Shown here: positions 53,323-62,448 of the stretch, piece by piece | How the letters are laid out: every line of letters begins with the position of its first letter | Numbering within the stretch: the stretch's first letter is position 1 | Translations under genes and position numbers: made by a program | Origin: Rugamonas sp. A1-17 | Lineage (GTDB): Bacteria; Pseudomonadota; Gammaproteobacteria; Burkholderiales; Burkholderiaceae_D | DNA: 64,000 bases | Reading direction: 5' to 3' | Assembly (NCBI GenBank): GCA_025548565.1 | Contig: JAJLPB010000005.1 | Span: forward strand, 124,001-188,000 | The notes under the pieces: generated by a model | Told to the model about the DNA's origin: nothing | The model's input: only the letters and a program-made list of their open reading frames with translations | The model's database searches: none

Positions 53323-54432
53323 ATGCTCAAATTCGCCCAACCCCAACTCGATGAAGACACCATCCTTGCCGTAGCCGCTGTGCTGCGCTCGAACTGGATC
53401 GCCACCGGCCCCAATGTCACCGAACTTGAACGCGTCCTGTCGGAGAGCTTCAACGGCCGCCCCACGCGCGTGCTGACATCGGCCACCGGCGCGATGGAGA
53501 TCGCGCTGCAGGTCTGCGGCATCGGCCCCGGCGATGAGGTGATCACCTCCGCGCAAAGCTTCTTCTCCGCGATGAACATGATCGTCAAGGTCGGCGCCAC
53601 GCCGGTGTTCGTCGATTGCGAGCTGCACACCCGCGCCATCGACCTGGTGCAAGTGGAGGCGGCCATCACGCCGCGCACCAAGGCCATCATGCCGACCCAC
53701 TTCCCCGGCGCGCTGGGCGACATCGACGCCTTGTACGCATTGGCCAAACGCCACCAGCTGCGCGTGATCGAAGACGCCGCGCTGGTACAAGGCTCGTACT
53801 GGAAAGACCAACCGATCGGCGGCTTCGGCGACATCGCCACCTTCAGCTTCCACCCGAATAAAAACATGACCACGATCGAAGGCGGCGCTATCGTCGTCGC
53901 CAGCGAGGACGAGGCAAAGCTGGTGGACCTGCTGCGCTTCCACGGCATCCAGCGCCTGCCGGACGACACGCGCGACGTCGCCATGGCCGCCGGCAAATTC
54001 AACATGTCCGATGTATCGGCGGTGATCGGCGTCCATCAACTCAAGCAGCTGCCGCGCTTCCTCGAACAGCGCGCCGCGCTGGCCGAACGCTACTTCGAAA
54101 AATTCCCGCCGCTGCCAGGCGTCGTGCTGCCGCCGCAAGGCCAGCCGCGCCAGAGCTGGAACATGTTCAATGTGCTGATCCCGTACGAACAGTTCGGCCT
54201 CACGCGCAAGACCTTCCGCGCCGCCTTGCAGGAGCAGGGCGTCGGCACCGGCATGTCGTACGAAGCCTGCCACCTGACCACCGTCGGCCGCGGCTTCGGC
54301 TACACCGACGGCCAGTTCCCCATCGCCGAACGCATCGCGCGCGAGACCGTCACCCTGCCGCTGCACGCGGCGATGACGCTCGAAGACGTCGACCACGTCT
54401 GCGCCGTGGTCGCACAAGTCCTCAAGGCCTGA
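53323..54432 (+). CDS. DegT/DnrJ/EryC1/StrS-family aminotransferase
   Basis: 369 residues. VLTSATGAMEIALQVCGIGP, GDEVITSAQSFFSAMNMIVK, AIMPTHFPGALGDIDALYAL and the PLP-lysine motif FSFHPNKNMTTIEGG. Family members transaminate nucleotide-linked keto sugars or act as PLP dehydratases. No sugar cluster flanks it, so the substrate cannot be named; about the right length for the family. Confidence 0.9.
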   Translation: MLKFAQPQLDEDTILAVAAVLRSNWIATGPNVTELERVLSESFNGRPTRVLTSATGAMEIALQVCGIGPGDEVITSAQSFFSAMNMIVKVGATPVFVDCELHTRAIDLVQVEAAITPRTKAIMPTHFPGALGDIDALYALAKRHQLRVIEDAALVQGSYWKDQPIGGFGDIATFSFHPNKNMTTIEGGAIVVASEDEAKLVDLLRFHGIQRLPDDTRDVAMAAGKFNMSDVSAVIGVHQLKQLPRFLEQRAALAERYFEKFPPLPGVVLPPQGQPRQSWNMFNVLIPYEQFGLTRKTFRAALQEQGVGTGMSYEACHLTTVGRGFGYTDGQFPIAERIARETVTLPLHAAMTLEDVDHVCAVVAQVLKA

Positions 54433-54897
54433 TTACATGCCAGGCGCCGGCACTTCCGGGATCTGGTTGCGCAGGCTGGCGTTGATGGTGTTCCAACCCT
54501 TGATCACGGCGATGGTGTAGCTGATCTCGGCGATCTCGTTGTCGGTGAAATGCTGCTGCAGCAAAGCGAAATCCTCGTCGCTCGGATGACGGTGCGGGAT
54601 CGCGTTGACCGCCTCGGCCCAGTTCAGCGCCGCGCGTTCGCGGTCGCTGAAGAAGGGCGCCTCGCGCCAGCCGGCGATGGCGTTCAGGTGGCGCGGATTG
54701 GCCTCCTGCTTGATCAGATCGCGCCAGTGCATGTCGATGCACATGCCGCAGCCGTTGATCTGCGATACGCGCAGGTTGATCAGCTCCACCAGGCGCGCGC
54801 CCAGCGAACTTTTCTTGACGGCGCCGGACAGCGCGATCATGGCGTGCAGCTGGGGTTGTGCCAGTTGGAAGAATGGGATGCGTGCGGAGTGGTTCAT
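54433..54897 (-). CDS. Carboxymuconolactone-decarboxylase/AhpD-like protein
   Basis: 154 residues. AhpD-type CxxC in GCGMCIDMHWRDLI, plus LVELINLRVSQIN and EIAEISYTIAVIKGWNTIN. Peroxidase-linked or decarboxylase-type fold. Its minus-strand promoter at 54950-54978 matches the ECF41 consensus, and the sigma gene lies directly upstream; this is the classic ECF41-COE gene pairing. Its stop codon abuts that of the DegT gene. Confidence 0.9.
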   Translation of the reverse strand: MNHSARIPFFQLAQPQLHAMIALSGAVKKSSLGARLVELINLRVSQINGCGMCIDMHWRDLIKQEANPRHLNAIAGWREAPFFSDRERAALNWAEAVNAIPHRHPSDEDFALLQQHFTDNEIAEISYTIAVIKGWNTINASLRNQIPEVPAPGM

Positions 54898-54949
54898 GGC
54901 GAGTGCCTTTCAGTCAGCGAGGGCACACCATTGCGCCCTCCATACCTGT

Positions 54950-54978
54950 TAGACGCCCCGGCTTCGCGTTCTGTGACA
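54950..54978 (-). promoter_or_regulatory. ECF41-type promoter of the CMD/AhpD-like gene
   Basis: Minus strand TGTCACA (54978-54972), 16-base spacer, CGTCTA (54955-54950). This is the TGTCACA-N16-CGTC consensus known for ECF41 sigma factors. Confidence 0.85.
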
Positions 54979-54995
54979 GCCCGCCGAAAAAAATC

Positions 54996-55883
54996 TCAAA
55001 TAAATTGCGGTACACCGGTCAGCTTGTCCGGATTGCGCACGATGAAGATCGCGGTGATGCGGCCATCCTCCACCTGGAACGACTGCGCCGATTCCAGCTT
55101 GCCGTCCACATAGCGTACCAGTCCCGGCACGCCGTTGACCCGCGCCTGCCGGTAGGCGACCCGGTTCGGATTCTGGTGCTCCAGCGACCAGTACACGCCG
55201 GCCACGCGCCCCGCACCGTGCAGAATGTGCAGGAAGGAGTTGACCTTGCCGCCGCCGTCGGCCACCAGCTGCACGTCGCCGTCCATCATCGCCTTCATGG
55301 CGGCGCGGTCGCCGACCTTGGCCGCCTCCATGAAGCGCACCAGCAGCTCGCGGTGCTGCTCCTTCGGCACCTCGAAGCGCGGCTTCTGCTGCTGCACGCG
55401 CTCCTGTGCGCGATGCACCATCTGCCGGCAGGCCGATTCGCTCTTGCCCAGCATGCCCGCGATGTCGGCGTAATCGTGCTCGAACACCTGCCGCATCAGG
55501 AACGCCGCGCGCTCCTCCGGCGACAAGCGCTCCAGCACCCACAGGAAGGCCATCGACACTTCGCTCGCCAGCTCCGCGCTGCTCTCCGGCGTGTGCTCGT
55601 CCATTTCCACGATGGGCTCCGGCAGCCACCAGCCGACATACGACTCGCGCTCCGCCATGCGCCCGCGCAGGCGGTCGATGGCGAGACGGGTGGTGACGGT
55701 CACCAGCCAGGCCTCGGCCGATTGCACCACCTGCTGATCGCTGCCGTGCCAGCGCAGCCAGGCATCCTGCACCACGTCCTCGGCGTCGGCGCGGGTGCCG
55801 AGCATGCGGTAGGCGATGGAGAACAGCCGCGGGCGCAGCGCGGCGAAAGTGGCCAGTTCGGCGGGGGAGGCGGTATCGGTCAT
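54996..55883 (-). CDS. ECF41-family RNA polymerase sigma factor (SigJ-like)
   Basis: 295 residues. Sigma region 2 (LFSIAYRMLGTRADAEDVVQ, DAWLRWHGSD), region 4 (LSPEERAAFLMRQVFEHDYA, DIAGMLGKSESACRQMVHRA), then the ECF41 C-terminal SnoaL-like extension with the diagnostic DGGGK and NPDKL motifs. In ECF41 the extension controls activity instead of a separate anti-sigma factor, and none is encoded next to it here. The upstream promoter at 55912-55940 has its own consensus, so it should be autoregulated. Confidence 0.94.
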   Translation of the reverse strand: MTDTASPAELATFAALRPRLFSIAYRMLGTRADAEDVVQDAWLRWHGSDQQVVQSAEAWLVTVTTRLAIDRLRGRMAERESYVGWWLPEPIVEMDEHTPESSAELASEVSMAFLWVLERLSPEERAAFLMRQVFEHDYADIAGMLGKSESACRQMVHRAQERVQQQKPRFEVPKEQHRELLVRFMEAAKVGDRAAMKAMMDGDVQLVADGGGKVNSFLHILHGAGRVAGVYWSLEHQNPNRVAYRQARVNGVPGLVRYVDGKLESAQSFQVEDGRITAIFIVRNPDKLTGVPQFI

Positions 55884-55911
55884 GGCTAGTAAATGTAGTG
55901 GTCCTCAGGCA

Positions 55912-55940
55912 TAGACGCGCCAGCCGCCTATTCTGTGACA
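55912..55940 (-). promoter_or_regulatory. ECF41-type promoter of the sigma gene itself
   Basis: Minus strand TGTCACA (55940-55934), 16-base spacer, CGTCTA (55917-55912), about 30 bases before the sigma start. Same boxes and spacing as 54950-54978. Confidence 0.85.
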
Positions 55941-56035
55941 TTTTGCATAAGCTAGTGAGATTTAATTCCTTGCGTGCGCGGCCCGCCCCTCCTATCCTGC
56001 AAGATGCTCATTTTGCAATCTTAACCGGAGACCCC

Positions 56036-57307
56036 ATGAAGCTGGAAACCATCGCCGTCCACGGCGGCTACCAACCCGATCCCACCACCCGCGCGGTGGC
56101 GGTGCCGATCTACCAGACCGTCGCCTATGCCTTCGACGACACCCAGCACGGCGCCGACCTGTTCGACCTCAAGGTGCCCGGCAATATCTACACCCGCATC
56201 ATGAACCCGACCCAGGATGTGCTGGAGCAGCGCGTCGCGGCGCTGGAGGGCGGGGTGGCGGCGCTGGCGCTGGCCTCGGGCCAGGCCGCCGTGACGTACG
56301 CGATCCAGACCATCGCCGAGGCGGGCGACAACATCGTCTCCGCCTCCACGCTGTACGGCGGCACCTACAACCTGTTCGCCCACACGCTGCCGCAGTTCGG
56401 CATCACCACCCGCTTCGCCGACGCACGCGATCCGTCCTCGTTCGCGGCGCTGATCGACGAGCGCACCAAGGCCGTGTTCATCGAATCGATCGGCAACCCG
56501 CTCGGCAACATCACCGACATCGAAGCCATCGCCGCCGTCGCCCACCAGCACGGCGTGCCGCTCATCGTCGACAACACTGTCGCCACGCCCTACCTGCTGC
56601 GCCCAATCGAGCACGGCGCCGACATCGTCGTGCATTCGCTGACCAAGTACCTGGGCGGCCATGGCAATTCGATCGGCGGCGCCATCGTCGATTCCGGCAA
56701 GTTCCCGTGGGCGGAGCACAAAGAGCGCTTCAAGCGCCTCAACGAGCCGGACGTGTCCTACCACGGCGTGGTCTACACCGAGGCGCTGGGGGCGGCGGCC
56801 TACATCGGCCGCGCGCGCGTGGTCCCGCTGCGTAACACCGGCGCGGCGATCTCGCCGTTCAACGCTTTCCTGATACTGCAGGGGATAGAGACGCTGGCGC
56901 TGCGCATGGAGCGCATCACCGAGAACGCGCGCAAGGTGGCGCAGTTCCTCAGCGGGCACGCCAAGGTCAAGTGGGTCAACTACGCGGGGCTGGAGGATCA
57001 CCGCGACCACGCGCTGGCGAAGAAGTACCTGGGCGGACGGCCTTCCGGCGTGCTGACCTTCGGCGTCGAGGGTGGCGTGCAGGGCGGGGCGCGCTTCCAG
57101 GATGCGCTGAAGTTGTTCACGCGCCTAGTCAACATCGGCGACGCCAAGTCGCTGGCATGCCATCCGGCGTCGACCACGCACCGCCAGCTCAACGAGGAGG
57201 AGCTGGCCAAGGCCGGGGTGACGGTCGATACGGTGCGCCTGTCGATCGGCATCGAGCACAGCGACGATCTGCTGGCCGACCTGCAACAGGCGCTGGCCGC
57301 GGTCTAG
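56036..57307 (+). CDS. metY: O-acetylhomoserine aminocarboxypropyltransferase (sulfhydrylase)
   Basis: 423 residues from the ATG at 56036, with CGGAG 5-9 bases upstream. Cys/Met metabolism PLP family: [40 protein letters not shown], and the PLP-lysine motif [28 protein letters not shown] near the end and the length favour MetY over MetZ/MetB. Makes homocysteine or methionine sulfur from O-acetylhomoserine. Its stop overlaps the stop of the convergent gene by two bases. Confidence 0.92.
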   Translation: MKLETIAVHGGYQPDPTTRAVAVPIYQTVAYAFDDTQHGADLFDLKVPGNIYTRIMNPTQDVLEQRVAALEGGVAALALASGQAAVTYAIQTIAEAGDNIVSASTLYGGTYNLFAHTLPQFGITTRFADARDPSSFAALIDERTKAVFIESIGNPLGNITDIEAIAAVAHQHGVPLIVDNTVATPYLLRPIEHGADIVVHSLTKYLGGHGNSIGGAIVDSGKFPWAEHKERFKRLNEPDVSYHGVVYTEALGAAAYIGRARVVPLRNTGAAISPFNAFLILQGIETLALRMERITENARKVAQFLSGHAKVKWVNYAGLEDHRDHALAKKYLGGRPSGVLTFGVEGGVQGGARFQDALKLFTRLVNIGDAKSLACHPASTTHRQLNEEELAKAGVTVDTVRLSIGIEHSDDLLADLQQALAAV

Positions 57308-58407
57308 GCTTTGACCTTGTCCGGCACGCGGGCGACCAGCACCTCGCCGTCGTCGGCGATGGTGCAGTCGATGATGTGGCTGCGCGACACGCCCGCGTGA
57401 TTGGAAAACAGGTCGTGGTATTTGCCCGGATTTTCCAGCCGCAGGTCGATGCGGAAGCTCTCCAGGTTGTTGATCTCCTTGATCTGGCGCACCCGCTGCT
57501 TGCGGACGTCGGCTTCCTTGTCGCTGCGGCCGTGCATCTGCGGACCTTCGAAGTAGCGTATCAGCGCGCATTCGACGGCGTCGATGCGGTCCTTCAGCAG
57601 CACGTCGGCCGCCACAGGATTGTCGTTGGCCGGCAGCTCGAGCGGGTCGCCGTCGTCGGAGATCACTTCCACGTTCATGCGCTGGATCAGCAGCAGCATG
57701 TCGTTGTCTTCGCTGAATTGCTGGTGGACCTTCTGCACCGCCGGCAGGCGCGCGCGCGCCAGACGGCCGAGCGGGTCCTTGGTCTGGCCGACGTACTGCA
57801 CCTTGCTCCGGAAGGTCAGCGAATTCTCGTATTGCTGCAGCACGTCGTGGATCGACAGCGCCTCGATCAAGCCGCCCCAGTTCAGCGTGATGAAGCGGTC
57901 GGTGAGCACCACGCTCGGTTTCTTCAGCGTGGCCGCGAACGGCACCGTCAGCTCGATGGTGATGCTCTCGCGCTTCTCCTCGGCGCCCACCACGATGGGC
58001 ACTGTCAGCTTGAGCGAGAAGAAGCCCCAGCTGGTGCTGCGCGACGGGTCGAAGCGCACGCGCGGACGGTTGACGGCGAAATAGATCAGCCGTTTTTCCA
58101 TCGTCGCTTCCAGGTCGAACTGCATGCGGCGCAGGTGGCGGCCGACCGGGTCGCGGATGTCGGGAATTTCCGGGAAGCCGGCCACCAGGTCGTACCAGTG
58201 GAATTTGGCGTCGGCCACCGTCACCACCCAGGTCTGCGGCGCGGTGGTACGTTGCGGCATCAGCGGCAGCAGCTCGTCGATCTGCTCGGCCGGCGCGGCC
58301 AGCAGGTCGTGGAACGGTTCCGGTGCCTCGGCGAACAAAGCGCCCACTCCCAACTCGTCCAGCGATGGATCGGGATAGTCGTCCTCAGCGATCAAATCGC
58401 TCGTCAT
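57304..58407 (-). CDS. Uncharacterised protein, tandem paralogue 1, possible GIY-YIG-like core
   Basis: 367 residues from the ATG at 58407 (AGGAG upstream). No assigned family. A conserved block WYDLVAGFPEIPDIRDPVGR, a strand-rich region with FFSLKLTVPIVVG and IELTVPFAAT, then KVQYVGQTKDPLGRL (203-216) and VECALIRYFEGP (278-289). The YVGQT-xD-xxx-RL plus later E-xx-LIxxFxGP arrangement resembles the YIG strand, Arg and Glu sites of GIY-YIG nucleases, but the GIY strand itself is missing and the Arg-Glu spacing is long. Paralogous to the next gene upstream (58561-59574). Function unknown. Confidence 0.55.
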   Translation of the reverse strand: MTSDLIAEDDYPDPSLDELGVGALFAEAPEPFHDLLAAPAEQIDELLPLMPQRTTAPQTWVVTVADAKFHWYDLVAGFPEIPDIRDPVGRHLRRMQFDLEATMEKRLIYFAVNRPRVRFDPSRSTSWGFFSLKLTVPIVVGAEEKRESITIELTVPFAATLKKPSVVLTDRFITLNWGGLIEALSIHDVLQQYENSLTFRSKVQYVGQTKDPLGRLARARLPAVQKVHQQFSEDNDMLLLIQRMNVEVISDDGDPLELPANDNPVAADVLLKDRIDAVECALIRYFEGPQMHGRSDKEADVRKQRVRQIKEINNLESFRIDLRLENPGKYHDLFSNHAGVSRSHIIDCTIADDGEVLVARVPDKVKA

Positions 58408-58560
58408 GGCCTGCGCTCCTGGATCTATGTAGGTATCTTCCACAGTATAGTATGCTTCCGCGAATATTTCCATCCGGCAAGTCCGGCGCGGCAACAACCT
58501 TCACCCAATGTAACACCATGGCGGCCGGCACGCACGTGGCGGCCGGCAAGCGGGCGGGTG

Positions 58561-59574
58561 TCAGCCCTTGCCGGTCCTGGCCGTCGCCGGCAACGGCATG
58601 GGGACGGCCATGGCCTGGCCGTCGGCGATGCAGCAGCTCAGCAGGTGCTGGCGGGCGCTGGCCGCGTGCTCGGAGCACAGGTAGTTGTAGCGGCCGGCAT
58701 CCTCGTAGCGCAGGTCGATGGTGTACCGCGTCAGATTGTGTTCGACCTGCAGCGCGGTGAGGCGGGCGGCGCGCAGCGTGCGCTGCTCGGCGTTGCGGCA
58801 GCGCGCGGAGGGGCCCTCGAAGTAGCTGACCAGCGCCGCCTCGATCAGTTCCATGCGCGCTTCCTGCAGCGCGTCGGCCGCCACCGGATCTGCGTTGTGC
58901 GCGGCGTCGGCCGGATCGCCGCCGGCGCAGCTGACCTGCACCTCCAGTTGCTGCACCAGCAGCAGCGTGTCGAAATGCTCGCTGTGCTGCGCGTGCAGCC
59001 GCTGCAGCGCCGGCAGGCGGCCCTTGCCCAGGCGCGCCTCGTCGTCGCGGGTCTGGCCGACGTAAATCACCTTGCTCGGGATCTTCAGCGCGTGGGCGTA
59101 GGTTTGCAGGATGTCGTGGACCGAGAACGCCTCGATCAGGCCGCCCCAGTTCAGCGTGACGAAGTCCGGCGTCAGCGTCACGGTCGGCTTCTTCATGGTG
59201 GCCGCGAACGGCACCTTGAGCTCGATGGTGATGCTTTCCCTGGCCTCGTCCGCGCCCATCAGCAGCGGCAGCGTCAGCTTGAGCGAGAAGAAGCCCCACT
59301 GCACCGCGCCCTTGATGTCGAAGCGCACGCGCGGGCGGATCACCGCGAAGAACAGGTGGCGCTGGGCCGACGCGGCCTCCAGCTCGAACTGCATGCGGCG
59401 CTGGTAGCGGCCGATCGGGTCGCGGATGTCCGCGGCTTGCGGGAAGCCCGCCACCAGGTCGTACCAGTGGTATTTGGCGTTGGCCACGCCGACCGTCCAG
59501 CTTTGCGGTGCGCCCGGCGCGGATTGCTCGGAGTAAGGCTGCGAAGTCGGGGCAGCCAGCTCAGGAAAAGTCAT
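58561..59574 (-). CDS. Uncharacterised protein, tandem paralogue 2, possible GIY-YIG-like core
   Basis: 337 residues. Shares with paralogue 1 the blocks WYDLVAGFPQAADIRDPIGR, RPRVRFDIKG, WGFFSLKLTLPL, LNWGGLIEAFSVHDILQTYA, KVIYVGQTRDDEARL and EAALVSYFEGP followed by a CRN triplet. The N terminus is shorter than in paralogue 1. The pair is tandem on the minus strand with a 153-base gap and looks like a local duplication followed by divergence. The upstream gap 59575-59790 is AT-rich and probably holds the promoter. Function unknown; no signal peptide. Confidence 0.55.
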   Translation of the reverse strand: MTFPELAAPTSQPYSEQSAPGAPQSWTVGVANAKYHWYDLVAGFPQAADIRDPIGRYQRRMQFELEAASAQRHLFFAVIRPRVRFDIKGAVQWGFFSLKLTLPLLMGADEARESITIELKVPFAATMKKPTVTLTPDFVTLNWGGLIEAFSVHDILQTYAHALKIPSKVIYVGQTRDDEARLGKGRLPALQRLHAQHSEHFDTLLLVQQLEVQVSCAGGDPADAAHNADPVAADALQEARMELIEAALVSYFEGPSARCRNAEQRTLRAARLTALQVEHNLTRYTIDLRYEDAGRYNYLCSEHAASARQHLLSCCIADGQAMAVPMPLPATARTGKG

Positions 59575-59790
59575 AAAACCCCTGAAAGGAAAGTTGAGAT
59601 AGTGGTGACTGTCTCCCTTCCCATTCAGCGAGTTTGTGGCTTGCGGGAAATAAGTAATACTACGCAGTCGGGGCCGATTATACGTAGTTAAACTGCTTGA
59701 ACAACCGATTAGTGTGCTGGCTCAAATGGTAGCGTTTTCATTGAGTCGTCTATACAACAGTTAGCGTTATCAAATGTCGAATCGCTCATT

Positions 59791-60483
59791 TCAGGCGGCT
59801 AGCTCGGATCTCCCGGACAATGTTTCTTGTAGTAGTGTTAATAGTTGCGAAGGACTATCAAACAGGTAGTCAGCCTGCCAGCCCTGCGGTTCGACCGGGC
59901 CGCAGTAGCCCCAGCCGCAGGCGATGGTCGGCATCGCGGCGGCCTTGCCGGCCTGGATGTCGCGCAGGTCGTCGCCCACGTACCAGCACTGTTCCGGCGC
60001 CAGGCCGAGGCGGGCGGCCGCCTCGAACAGCGGCGCCGGGTGCGGCTTGGCGTGCGGCGTGGTGTCGCCCGACACCACGCAGGCCGCGTGCCCCAGGCCG
60101 ATCTGCGGCAGCAGCGGATCGGTGAAGCGCGCCGGCTTGTTGGTGACGACGCCCCATTGCAGCCCGGCCTGCTCGATGCCGGCCAGCAGCTCGACGATGC
60201 CGGGGAACAGCGAGCTGTGCACCGCCATGGCCGCTTGGTAGTTGGCGAAGAAACCGTCGCGCAGCGGGATGAAGCCCTCGTCCTCCGGCTTCAGGCCGAA
60301 GGCCGCGCCGATCATGCCGCGCGCGCCGGCCGAGGCGGTCGGGCGCAGCAGCTCGTAGGCGGTCGGTTCCAGGCCGCGCTCGGTGCGCAGCAGGTTGACG
60401 GCGGCCGCCAGGTCGGGGGCGGTGTCGGCCAGCGTGCCGTCGAGGTCGAACAGGATGGCGCGCGGAGGATTGATCTGGGTCAT
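59791..60483 (-). CDS. gph: Phosphoglycolate phosphatase (HAD superfamily)
   Basis: 230 residues. Motif I FDLDGTLADTAPDLA, motif II VVTNKP, motif III with KPHPAPLF, motif IV YVGDDLRDIQAG. Gph-type HAD removing phosphate from 2-phosphoglycolate. It follows ubiG by 9 bases, so the two are co-transcribed, as in many Burkholderiales. Confidence 0.93.
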   Translation of the reverse strand: MTQINPPRAILFDLDGTLADTAPDLAAAVNLLRTERGLEPTAYELLRPTASAGARGMIGAAFGLKPEDEGFIPLRDGFFANYQAAMAVHSSLFPGIVELLAGIEQAGLQWGVVTNKPARFTDPLLPQIGLGHAACVVSGDTTPHAKPHPAPLFEAAARLGLAPEQCWYVGDDLRDIQAGKAAAMPTIACGWGYCGPVEPQGWQADYLFDSPSQLLTLLQETLSGRSELAA

Positions 60484-60492
60484 AAAGTGTCT

Positions 60493-61188
60493 TTACAGCG
60501 GACGGGTGGTGGCGACCAGGTAGTTGACGCTGGTGTCGTCGTTCAGGGAATAGATCTTGGTCAGCGGGTTGTAGCCCATGCCCTTGAAGCCCTGCACGTC
60601 GAGGCCGGCGCTGCGCACGTACTGCGCCAGCTCGGCCGGCGTGATGAATTTGTCGTAGTCGTGGGTGCCCTTGGGCAGCATGCGCAGCAGGTATTCCGCG
60701 CCCAGGATGGCGAACAGGTAGGCCTTGGGATTGCGGTTGAGCGTGGAGAAGAACACATGGCCGCCCGGCTTGACCAGGGTGGCGGCGGCGCGCACGATGG
60801 CGCTCGGGTCCGGCACGTGCTCCAGCATTTCCATGCAGGTGACGACGTCGAACTGGCCCGCTTCCTGGGCCGCCATCTCCTCGGCGGCGATCAGCTTGTA
60901 GCGCACCGCCACGCCCGATTCCAGGCTGTGCAGGTCGGCCACCTTCAACGCTTTTTCCGACAGGTCGATGCCGGTCACGGTTGCGCCCTTGCGTGCCATC
61001 GATTCGCTCAGGATGCCGCCGCCGCAGCCGATGTCGATCACCTTCTTGCCGGCCAGCGGCGCGCGCGCGTTGATCCACTCCAGGCGCAGCGGGTTGATCT
61101 CGTGCAGCGGACGGAACTCGGAGGTCGGGTCCCACCAGCGATGGGCGAGGTCGGAGAATTTTTGCAGTTCTAAGGGATCGGCGTTCAT
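60493..61188 (-). CDS. ubiG: 3-demethylubiquinone/2-polyprenyl-6-hydroxyphenol O-methyltransferase
   Basis: 231 residues. [23 protein letters not shown] loop [29 protein letters not shown], and the family end [14 protein letters not shown] are diagnostic of UbiG. It carries out both O-methylations in ubiquinone synthesis. Confidence 0.95.
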   Translation of the reverse strand: MNADPLELQKFSDLAHRWWDPTSEFRPLHEINPLRLEWINARAPLAGKKVIDIGCGGGILSESMARKGATVTGIDLSEKALKVADLHSLESGVAVRYKLIAAEEMAAQEAGQFDVVTCMEMLEHVPDPSAIVRAAATLVKPGGHVFFSTLNRNPKAYLFAILGAEYLLRMLPKGTHDYDKFITPAELAQYVRSAGLDVQGFKGMGYNPLTKIYSLNDDTSVNYLVATTRPL

Positions 61189-61247
61189 CGGTTCGGCTCT
61201 AAGCTGTAAAAGACTAATCCCGCTATTCTAAAGCAGCGGGCATAAAA

Positions 61248-61268
61248 AAACCCCGCCGGAGCGGGGTT
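61248..61268 (-). terminator. Terminator of the ompA-like gene
   Basis: AAACCCCGC-CGGA-GCGGGGTTT with A/T tails (minus-strand T-run of seven), 21 bases past the OmpA-like stop; it separates it from ubiG. Confidence 0.85.
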
Positions 61269-61288
61269 TCGAGCAGCTAGGCAGGCAA

Positions 61289-62002
61289 TTACTTGCTGGT
61301 GCCGACTACTTCGATTTCTACGCGACGGTTCTTGGCGCGGCCTTCTGCAGTTTTGTTGTCTGCAACTGGCTGTTTCTCGCCTTTGCCTTCGGTGTACACG
61401 CGGTTGGCTTCAACGCCTTTGGAGATGATGTAGGCTTTGACGGCTTCAGCGCGGCGTACCGACAGCTTCTGGTTGTATTCATCGCTACCAACGGAGTCGG
61501 TGTGGCCGACGGCGATGATGACTTCCAGGTTGATCGAACCCAGTTTCGAGGTCACGTCGTCCAGTTTCGCCTTGCCTTCTGGTTTCAGAACGGCTTTGTC
61601 GAAGTCGAAGAACGCGTCGGCTGCGAAGCTGACTTTTTGTGCGGTTGGCACTGGAGCGACTGGCTTAGGTGCCGGTGCCGGGGTAGGTGCTACCGGAGCA
61701 GGTGCGGCAGGCGCTGCTGGAGCGACGCATTTGCCGTCAACCAGTTTCTCTGGCTCAACGCACAGTGGCAGATCGCAACCTGGAACGGCATCGGCCGGGG
61801 TCCAGTAGCCGGTGCGCCAGCACAGGCCGAACGGGTCACGGGCGATCACGCCGCGCGCGTCTTGCACATAGGCGCTCTTAGGGGTTGCTGCCTTGATGTC
61901 CTGGGTAACAGGCGCATACGGAGGAGCGGTAGGCGCGGTTTGTGCAATAGCCGAGCCGGCGAATGCAGCCGATACGGCCAGCATCGAAATCAGTTTCTTC
62001 AT
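61289..62002 (-). CDS. OmpA-family outer-membrane/peptidoglycan-associated protein
   Basis: 237 residues from the ATG at 62002 (AAAGGAAG upstream). Signal peptide (MKKLISMLAVSAAFAGSAIA), a short Cys-containing region (LCWRTGYW, CDLPLC), a Pro/Ala linker (APAAPAPVAPTPAPAPKPVA) and the OmpA C-terminal domain (FDFDKAVLKPEGKAKLDDV, GHTDSVGSDEYNQKLSVRRA, GRAKNRRVEIE). It lacks a full eight-stranded barrel, so it is probably a short OmpA-like wall anchor. Confidence 0.9.
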   Translation of the reverse strand: MKKLISMLAVSAAFAGSAIAQTAPTAPPYAPVTQDIKAATPKSAYVQDARGVIARDPFGLCWRTGYWTPADAVPGCDLPLCVEPEKLVDGKCVAPAAPAAPAPVAPTPAPAPKPVAPVPTAQKVSFAADAFFDFDKAVLKPEGKAKLDDVTSKLGSINLEVIIAVGHTDSVGSDEYNQKLSVRRAEAVKAYIISKGVEANRVYTEGKGEKQPVADNKTAEGRAKNRRVEIEVVGTSK

Positions 62003-62448
62003 ATTTTTCTTCCTTTCGGGGGTGATATCCGCAGAAAAACTGCGCGACGTAGTAATACGTGGGGCGAATTCTACCACGTGGGTACGGCACGCCTGTCTCC
62101 CGATTGCGAAACGAGCAATTAACTTCTAATCCATTTTGCCACAAGCGATCTTTGGGCGTGAAAAGGGCATAACACGAGTCCTTTTGGATTTCGACCAAAA
62201 TGTTGTTTTGTTGCAACGTGATTATCGATAATAATTGAGTAATGTGTCATGACTATTACATGGCGTTACAACGTGCGCCTTCCCGGCGGGCCCCAGCAAC
62301 GGCGGGCGGCGTGCCGGAATTGTGCTGGTTGCTGTGTGCGCATGCTAAAATCGCACGCTTGCCTGTCCGTAGTGAGAGGCGCTAGAAATGCAGTACGTGC
62401 GGCATACATTGCTTAATAAACCACAGTCAAAGATCAGTCGACCCGCCA
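62003..62448. other. Divergent ompA/gyrA intergenic region
   Basis: 446 bases. A 12-base palindrome ATTATCGATAAT lies at 62221-62232, and an extended -10 (TGCTAAAAT, 62343-62351) is the best promoter candidate for gyrA. No good small gene was found: the best minus-strand frame over 61878-62216 has no ribosome site. Confidence 0.6.

Noticed and set aside
61878-62216. 112-residue minus-strand frame in front of ompA
   Set aside because: It crosses the ompA start in another frame, has no ribosome site and no family resemblance.
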